This document shows positions 59,344 through 64,000 of a DNA stretch of 64,000 nt, piece after piece; positions within the stretch are counted from its first letter, which is position 1, and each line of letters begins with the position of its first letter. This stretch comes from Pseudarthrobacter equi. GTDB lineage: Bacteria > Actinomycetota > Actinomycetes > Actinomycetales > Micrococcaceae. Below the pieces are notes generated by a model. That model was not told the origin of the DNA. It worked only from the letters and a program-made list of their open reading frames with translations, and did not search any database. Location of the stretch: positions 682,001-746,000 of the forward strand of contig NZ_LT629779.1 of the NCBI RefSeq assembly GCF_900105535.1, given 5' to 3'. The translations under genes and the position numbers were made by a program.

Positions 59344-61689
59344 GTGCTCTGGTACCGCGCTCCCGCGGAACAGTTCGTCGAGTCACTGCCGGTGGGCAAC
59401 GGCCTAACCGGTGCCACGCTGCGCGGCCTGGCCGGCGGCGAGCGCGTCCAGCTCAACGAGGGCTCGGCCTGGTCCGGCCCCACGGACAGGTCTGCGCCGC
59501 TGCTCGACCCGGCCGACGGGACGGCCCGGCTCCAGGCCGTCCGCGAGGCCATCGACGCCGGTGACGTCCGGCGGGCGGAAGACCTGCTGATGGCCTTCCA
59601 AAGCACGCATTCACAGGCGTACCTTCCGTTCGCCGTCGTGTCCGTCGAAGCCGCCGGCACCGCCGCTCCGGCAGATGGCCCCGCCCGGTGGCTCGATCTC
59701 CGGACAGGCATCGCCGGGCACCGCTACCTCCTGGACGGTTCCGAGGCACGTCACCGGACGTTCGCTTCCCACCCCGACGCCGTCATTGTGCACGACATCG
59801 CGTTTGGTGCTCCCGCTGACCTGCGGATCGGGATCTCGCCGGACAAAATCGCCGCACGGGGCATGGACGCCGTCACGCAGGACTGGGGAACGGAGCTCCG
59901 GCTGGGCGTGGTGCTTCCCGCTGACGTCGCGCCGTCCCATGAACAGACTGCCGAACCGGTCGTTTATGGCCCGGATTCCCGGGCCGGTGCGGTCCACGCC
60001 GGCATTGTCACGGACGGCGAAGCCGGCTTTGCCCACGGGGTCCTGGGCATCCGGGGCGCCACTTTTGTCCGGATCGTCGTGGCGACGGGCACCGTGCTCA
60101 ACCACCCTTATGCCCGCCACGCCAACACCGCGGACGACGCCGATGCGCTGGCACGGCTCCTCAGCGCACGGATCGCGGGGGTACTGGAAGAAGAATCCTT
60201 CGAGCCGGCCATGGAGCGCCACCTCGCCGACCACGCCGGGCTCTACAGCCGCGTATCCCTCGAGCTCGGCGGCGGCTCGACGGCCGCCGCAGGGAAACCG
60301 ACCGATGAGCGCATCCACGCCTTTGAAACGGATAGGTCCGACTCTGCCCTGATGGCACTGCTGTTCCACTACGGCCGGTACCTGCTGATCGCCTCCTCGC
60401 GGGCGGGCGGGTTCCCGGCCAACCTCCAGGGCATCTGGAACGAGCAGCTGCAACCGCCCTGGAGCAGCAACTACACCATCAACATCAACACCCAGATGAA
60501 CTACTGGCCGGCCCTGACAACCAACCTCGCGGAATGCCACGAAACGCTGCTCCGGCTGGTGGACACCCTCGCCCGCACCGGGACCGCGGCGGCGGGCCTG
60601 TACGGTGCCCGCGGCTGGGCGGCCCACCACAACACCGACCCCTGGGGCCACCCGTTCGCGGTGGGAGCAGGCAAGGGCAACGCGATGTGGGCCAGTTGGG
60701 CGATGGGCGGAACATGGCTGGCGGACTCCGTGTGGCGGCACTACTCCTATACGGGGGACCTCGCCCGCCTCCAAGCGTCGTGGCCCGCCCTCGAAGGCGC
60801 GGCCCTCTTCGCACTGGACTGGATCATCGGCGAAGCTGACAGCGGAACCCACACGTCGCCGTCGACCTCTCCCGAAAACCGCTTTGTCGCGGACGACGGC
60901 GGCCCCGCGGCGGTGGGCAGGTCCGCCACCATGGACGTTTCCCTGCTCAGTGCACTGTGCGCCTCGGCGCGGCAGGTGGCGGCAGTGCTCGGTGCCCCCG
61001 TGCCTTGGCTCGATGACCTCACCCGGAAGGTGGCGGCGCTTCCGCAGCCAGCCATCGGCGGCCGCGGTGAAGTCCTCGAATGGTCCTTCCCGGCCACCGA
61101 ACACGAGCCGGAACACCGGCACACCTCGCACCTGGCGGGGCTGTTCCCGCTGCAGGAATGGAGCCTGGAGGCTACCCCGGAACTGGCCGCCGCGGCAGTA
61201 CGGACGCTGGAACTCCGGGGCCCGGAGTCGACGGGCTGGGCCATGGCCTGGCGCCTCGGCCTGTGGGCCCACCTGGGCGTCGCCGGCAAAGCGGAGGAGA
61301 GCCTGCACCTCGCCTTGCGCGTTGCCGGGGACGGGCTGACCGAACGCGGCGGGGTCTACCCCAACCTGTTCACCGCGCACCCGCCCTTTCAGATCGACGC
61401 CAACTTTGGGACCACGGCTGGAATCGCGGAGATGCTGGTGCAGTCGGACGCCGCCGCCATCCGGCTCCTCCCGGCACTGCCGGCCGCATGGGGCGAGGGA
61501 TCGGTCAGGGGGCTGCGCGCTGTGGGCGGCATCGGGGTGGACCTTCGGTGGTCCGGCGGGGTCCTAGGGAGCGCGGTGCTCCGTTCGCCCGAGGCCGTGC
61601 GGCGGGACGTCGTGTGGGACGGGAGACGCGTCAGCGTTGAACTGGCAGGGGGCGAGGATTTCGAGCTCAGCGAGGACAGCTTCCTGTAA
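59344..61689 (+). CDS. Alpha-L-fucosidase-type glycoside hydrolase, GH95
   Basis: A 781-residue enzyme of the GH95 group (alpha-1,2-fucosidase or alpha-L-galactosidase). LWYRAPAEQFVESLPVGNGLTGA at the start, NYTININTQMNYWPA with the catalytic Asn pair, HHNTDPWG and HRHTSHLAGLFPLQ are all typical. The GTG at 59344 lacks a clear ribosome binding site and starts right at the conserved region; the frame is open without ATG/GTG/TTG back to a CTG at 59278 that overlaps the previous stop (CTGA), so a rare CTG start is possible. Confidence 0.88.
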   Translation: MLWYRAPAEQFVESLPVGNGLTGATLRGLAGGERVQLNEGSAWSGPTDRSAPLLDPADGTARLQAVREAIDAGDVRRAEDLLMAFQSTHSQAYLPFAVVSVEAAGTAAPADGPARWLDLRTGIAGHRYLLDGSEARHRTFASHPDAVIVHDIAFGAPADLRIGISPDKIAARGMDAVTQDWGTELRLGVVLPADVAPSHEQTAEPVVYGPDSRAGAVHAGIVTDGEAGFAHGVLGIRGATFVRIVVATGTVLNHPYARHANTADDADALARLLSARIAGVLEEESFEPAMERHLADHAGLYSRVSLELGGGSTAAAGKPTDERIHAFETDRSDSALMALLFHYGRYLLIASSRAGGFPANLQGIWNEQLQPPWSSNYTININTQMNYWPALTTNLAECHETLLRLVDTLARTGTAAAGLYGARGWAAHHNTDPWGHPFAVGAGKGNAMWASWAMGGTWLADSVWRHYSYTGDLARLQASWPALEGAALFALDWIIGEADSGTHTSPSTSPENRFVADDGGPAAVGRSATMDVSLLSALCASARQVAAVLGAPVPWLDDLTRKVAALPQPAIGGRGEVLEWSFPATEHEPEHRHTSHLAGLFPLQEWSLEATPELAAAAVRTLELRGPESTGWAMAWRLGLWAHLGVAGKAEESLHLALRVAGDGLTERGGVYPNLFTAHPPFQIDANFGTTAGIAEMLVQSDAAAIRLLPALPAAWGEGSVRGLRAVGGIGVDLRWSGGVLGSAVLRSPEAVRRDVVWDGRRVSVELAGGEDFELSEDSFL

Positions 61690-61775
61690 AGGACGCGCAG
61701 CCTGCCGGGCAGAATGCCTTCCAAAGGGTGAAACCGGCCCGGCCCTGACGTGGCTGCAGGCGGCAGGATGGCTGG

Positions 61776-63272
61776 ATGCAGACCAACCCCATCCTGTCCG
61801 GATTCAACCCTGACCCCAGCATCGTCAGCACCCCGAACGGCTACTACCTGGCCACGTCCTCCTTTGAATACCTGCCGGGCCTGCCGATCTATCACAGCAA
61901 GGACCTCAAGGACTGGGAGCTGGTGGGGCACGTGGCCACCCGCGAGGAGCAGGTCCGGCTCGCCAACGTCCCCACCCCCGGAGGAGTCTGGGCGCCCACC
62001 CTCCGCTACCGTGACGGTGTCTTCTACCTGATCGTGTCGATCTTCCTCGGCGGCCGGGGCTGCGTGGTGTTCACGGCCACCGACCCCGCCGGCCCCTGGA
62101 GCGACGGCACAGCCATTGGGGCGGTGGACGGCATCGACCCGGACCTCGCGTGGGATGAGAACGGCACCGCTTATGTCACCTTCGCCCGCCACCCGGACGC
62201 CATCCAGCAGGTGCGGGTGGATCTCGCAACTGGAGAAGCGCTTGAGCAGCCCCGCGCGCTGTGGTCCGGCAGCGGACTCTATGCGCCGGAAGGGCCGCAC
62301 CTCTACCACCGCGGCGACTGGTGGTACCTGGTCGCTGCGGAGGGCGGGACGGACAGGGGCCACGCCGTCACCGTGGCACGGTCACGCCGCCCGGACGGAC
62401 CTTTCGAGCCCGCGCCGCACAACCCCGTCCTCACCGCTGCAGGCACTGGATCCCCGGTCCAGAACACCGGGCATGCAGACCTGGTGGAGCTTCCCGACGG
62501 CGGCACGGCCATGGTCCTGCTGGGCGTGCGTCCGGTGGGCCTCACCCAGGCGTTTTCACCCCTGGGCAGGGAAGCCTTCCTCACCGGGGTGGAGTGGAAA
62601 GACGGGTGGCCCCACGCGCAGCTTCCCGTCGTGGGCGGGACGCGGCCGGAACAGGCGGAGTACGACTTCACCCACGGTGCAGGCCCGGACCACCCCGCCT
62701 GGATCGGGGTCCGCAGGATGCCCGCCGAATTCACGGCGCCGACGTCCAAGGGCCTCCTGATCGCCGGCGACGGGAGCACCATGGGTTCGCCCCGGCCCTG
62801 CTTCCTCGCCCAGCGCCAGCGCCACCTCGGCATGGAATTCCGGGCGGTGCTGAGCGTCGCCACGGGCAGTGGGGGCGTGGCCGTGCGGAACGCCGAGGAC
62901 AACTGGTTCGGCATCGAAGCCAGCCAGGGGCAGAGTAAGGACTGCGACGGCGTCAGGATCACCGCGCGTGCCGTCGTCGCCGGCTTTGACCGGACGTGGG
63001 AGGCGACGGTTCCGTCCGGCGACGTGGAACTGGCCATCGTGGCCAGCCCGCCGCCGTCGGACTTCAGCGCCGGCGCCGTGGGTGGCGACAGGATCCGCCT
63101 GACCGTCCGCGCCGCCGGGCCTGGCGGGAGCCCGGAGGTGCTGTTGGCCGAGCTCGACGGGCGGCACTGGACCTTCGAAACCGCCAAGGCCTTCACCGGG
63201 AGGGCGTTCGGCGTTTACGCCGTTGACGGTGAGGTCCTGGTCCGCCGGGTGTCCTACCGCGGCGAAGACTGA
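61776..63272 (+). CDS. Beta-xylosidase/arabinofuranosidase, GH43
   Basis: A 498-residue two-domain GH43. The five-bladed propeller (residues 1-300) has base Asp in GFNPDPSIV, pKa-modulating Asp in GIDPDLAWDENG and acid Glu in YAPEGPHLYHRGDWWYL. The C-terminal beta-sandwich (residues 320-498) includes MPAEFTAPTSKGLLI and matches the XynB-type accessory domain. No signal peptide. It lies on the same strand as the GH95 gene after 86 nt. Confidence 0.92.
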   Translation: MQTNPILSGFNPDPSIVSTPNGYYLATSSFEYLPGLPIYHSKDLKDWELVGHVATREEQVRLANVPTPGGVWAPTLRYRDGVFYLIVSIFLGGRGCVVFTATDPAGPWSDGTAIGAVDGIDPDLAWDENGTAYVTFARHPDAIQQVRVDLATGEALEQPRALWSGSGLYAPEGPHLYHRGDWWYLVAAEGGTDRGHAVTVARSRRPDGPFEPAPHNPVLTAAGTGSPVQNTGHADLVELPDGGTAMVLLGVRPVGLTQAFSPLGREAFLTGVEWKDGWPHAQLPVVGGTRPEQAEYDFTHGAGPDHPAWIGVRRMPAEFTAPTSKGLLIAGDGSTMGSPRPCFLAQRQRHLGMEFRAVLSVATGSGGVAVRNAEDNWFGIEASQGQSKDCDGVRITARAVVAGFDRTWEATVPSGDVELAIVASPPPSDFSAGAVGGDRIRLTVRAAGPGGSPEVLLAELDGRHWTFETAKAFTGRAFGVYAVDGEVLVRRVSYRGED

Positions 63273-63301
63273 CTGATCAGCACGGTGCCCGATGGCCACC
63301 G

Positions 63302-63769
63302 CTAGACGGCGACGGCGCCCTGCCGTGTGGGTGCGACGGCGGATGCCGTGCATGCCGCGTAAGGCTCAGCGACGTAGGGCTGAGCGGCATAGGTCTCCGC
63401 TGCATAGGCTTCGACCGCTCGCGCCTCAATGGGGTACGGTCCGCTGACGCGCGGCTCGATGACGGCGAGCTGGCCGGTGGCGTCCGGGACGCCGGGCAGT
63501 TGCACCGCGGGAGCGTCATTGCTGGCAGAGCCGCCGGCGGCGCGCATGCGAAGAAGCGCCACGGCGGAAATGAGGCACCAGGCAACGTTTGTGGCCACGG
63601 AAGGCCACGCACCGTGGAAGGCGCCGTTGATGATGAATGCGGACGCGCCCACGAGGTTCGCGGTCTGGAAAGCCTTGCCGGCCTTCAGCCACCCCATGGA
63701 GACGGTCAGGTATGCACTGAGGATGGCGACGGCGCCGGCCCAACCGGCAATTTCCCACAGCAGTTCCAT
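63302..63769 (-). CDS. CBU_0592-type small membrane protein
   Basis: A 155-residue protein. Three hydrophobic helices in the first 85 residues (LLWEIAGWAGAVAILSAYLTVS, ANLVGASAFIINGAFHG, NVAWCLISAVALLRM) match the CBU_0592 family. The C-terminal tail has a repetitive run of Tyr-Ala-Ala/Glu units. The ATG at 63769 has GAGAGGA upstream. Divergent from the LysR gene. Confidence 0.75.
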   Translation of the reverse strand: MELLWEIAGWAGAVAILSAYLTVSMGWLKAGKAFQTANLVGASAFIINGAFHGAWPSVATNVAWCLISAVALLRMRAAGGSASNDAPAVQLPGVPDATGQLAVIEPRVSGPYPIEARAVEAYAAETYAAQPYVAEPYAACTASAVAPTRQGAVAV

Positions 63770-63798
63770 GGTGTCCTCTCTGAAATCGTTACCTAACG

Positions 63799-63835
63799 GC
63801 AATTGTGGGGGCCGGAAGAGGTGTAGTTCAATTGC
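63799..63835. promoter_or_regulatory. Candidate LysR operator
   Basis: Inverted repeat GCAATTG (63799-63805) and CAATTGC (63829-63835) in the divergent region between the membrane protein gene and the LysR gene. Binding by that LysR protein is inference. Confidence 0.35.
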
Positions 63836-63869
63836 ATTCTTCTGAAGACCAGGTTTAGAACGGCTTAAC

Positions 63870-64000
63870 ATGAATCTCGACCCGCGCCGCCTGCTGGTGC
63901 TGCTGGCCGTGGCCCGCACGGGCGGTGTCCTCGCGGCGGCCGATGAGCTGCGGATCACGCCCTCCGCCGTGTCCCAGCAACTGAGCAAACTGGAGCACGA
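63870..64000 (+). CDS. LysR-family transcriptional regulator, N-terminal end only (cut by window edge)
   Basis: The first 43 codons encode a LysR HTH: MNLDPRRLLVLLAVARTGG, then ADELRITPSAVSQQLSKLE, where the recognition helix is complete. The ribosome binding site is weak. The gene continues beyond the window. It is divergent from the CBU_0592-type gene, which is a candidate target. Confidence 0.85.
   Translation, partial: MNLDPRRLLVLLAVARTGGVLAAADELRITPSAVSQQLSKLEH

Overview
The window comes from a high-GC actinobacterium of the Micrococcaceae, most like Arthrobacter or Pseudarthrobacter. The basis is strong G/C at third codon positions, GTG starts, tight ATGA/TGATG overlaps, a predicted mycothiol-type enzyme, two GAF-ANTAR regulators, SigK/RskA, a class F sortase, and many LacI regulators and glycoside hydrolases. 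It is ordinary chromosome: no integrase, transposase, phage gene or CRISPR array was seen.

Layout. 1-4.2 kb: a LysR regulator (cut by the window edge) divergent from a tripartite tricarboxylate transporter operon (tctC-tctB-tctA-usp). 4.2-7.7 kb: Nudix hydrolase, small unknown protein, radA, FUSC-type exporter. 7.7-14.3 kb: phosphate block with pstSCAB behind phased Pho-box-like repeats, then a PiT transporter with its DUF47/PhoU-like partner. 14.6-18.8 kb: unknown protein, tRNA-Lys(UUU), an SGNH hydrolase, a membrane-protein/XRE pair and a LacI regulator; an imperfect 49-bp direct repeat flanks the first three of these protein genes. 18.9-24.7 kb: secreted DUF4397 protein, class F sortase, sigK/rskA, a nonsense-broken membrane gene, a DUF3562-like protein, a RibD-type reductase and a GAF-ANTAR regulator. 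25-28.9 kb: GH51 arabinofuranosidase with a LacI-type operator, a HhH-GPD protein, a LacI regulator and a DinB/maleylpyruvate-isomerase-type enzyme. 29.2-35.7 kb: complete urease operon ureABCEFGD plus a NiCoT nickel transporter. 35.7-42.4 kb: GntR-controlled catabolic cluster (MHS transporter, split transketolase, divergent SDR) flanked by gene remnants. 42.4-48 kb: esterase, second GAF-ANTAR regulator, ATPase, methyltransferase-like membrane protein, nucleoside hydrolase. 48-63.3 kb: glycan-use locus with GH1, an oligopeptide-type ABC transporter with a permease-ATPase fusion, GH78, two GH43 and GH95. The right edge enters another LysR gene.

Working together. The pst and pit blocks give high- and low-affinity phosphate uptake. 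The urease operon makes structural subunits, accessory proteins and its own nickel importer. The 48-63 kb locus imports plant-derived oligosaccharides and removes glucosyl, rhamnosyl, fucosyl-type and arabinosyl/xylosyl units.

The most unusual signals are: (1) two hairpin elements in the urease operon with an identical 42-base core and arms that co-vary, each followed by about 300 bp of coding sequence whose third-position base use differs sharply from the rest of the same gene; (2) a GntR regulon marked by four GACTGT-nn-ACAGTC-type boxes around a split-transketolase pathway whose SDR gene sits between a remnant 3' end upstream and a gutted dihydroxyacetone-kinase gene downstream; (3) a second gutted gene (methyltransferase) at 58.6 kb. 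All function calls were read from sequence by eye, without database searches.
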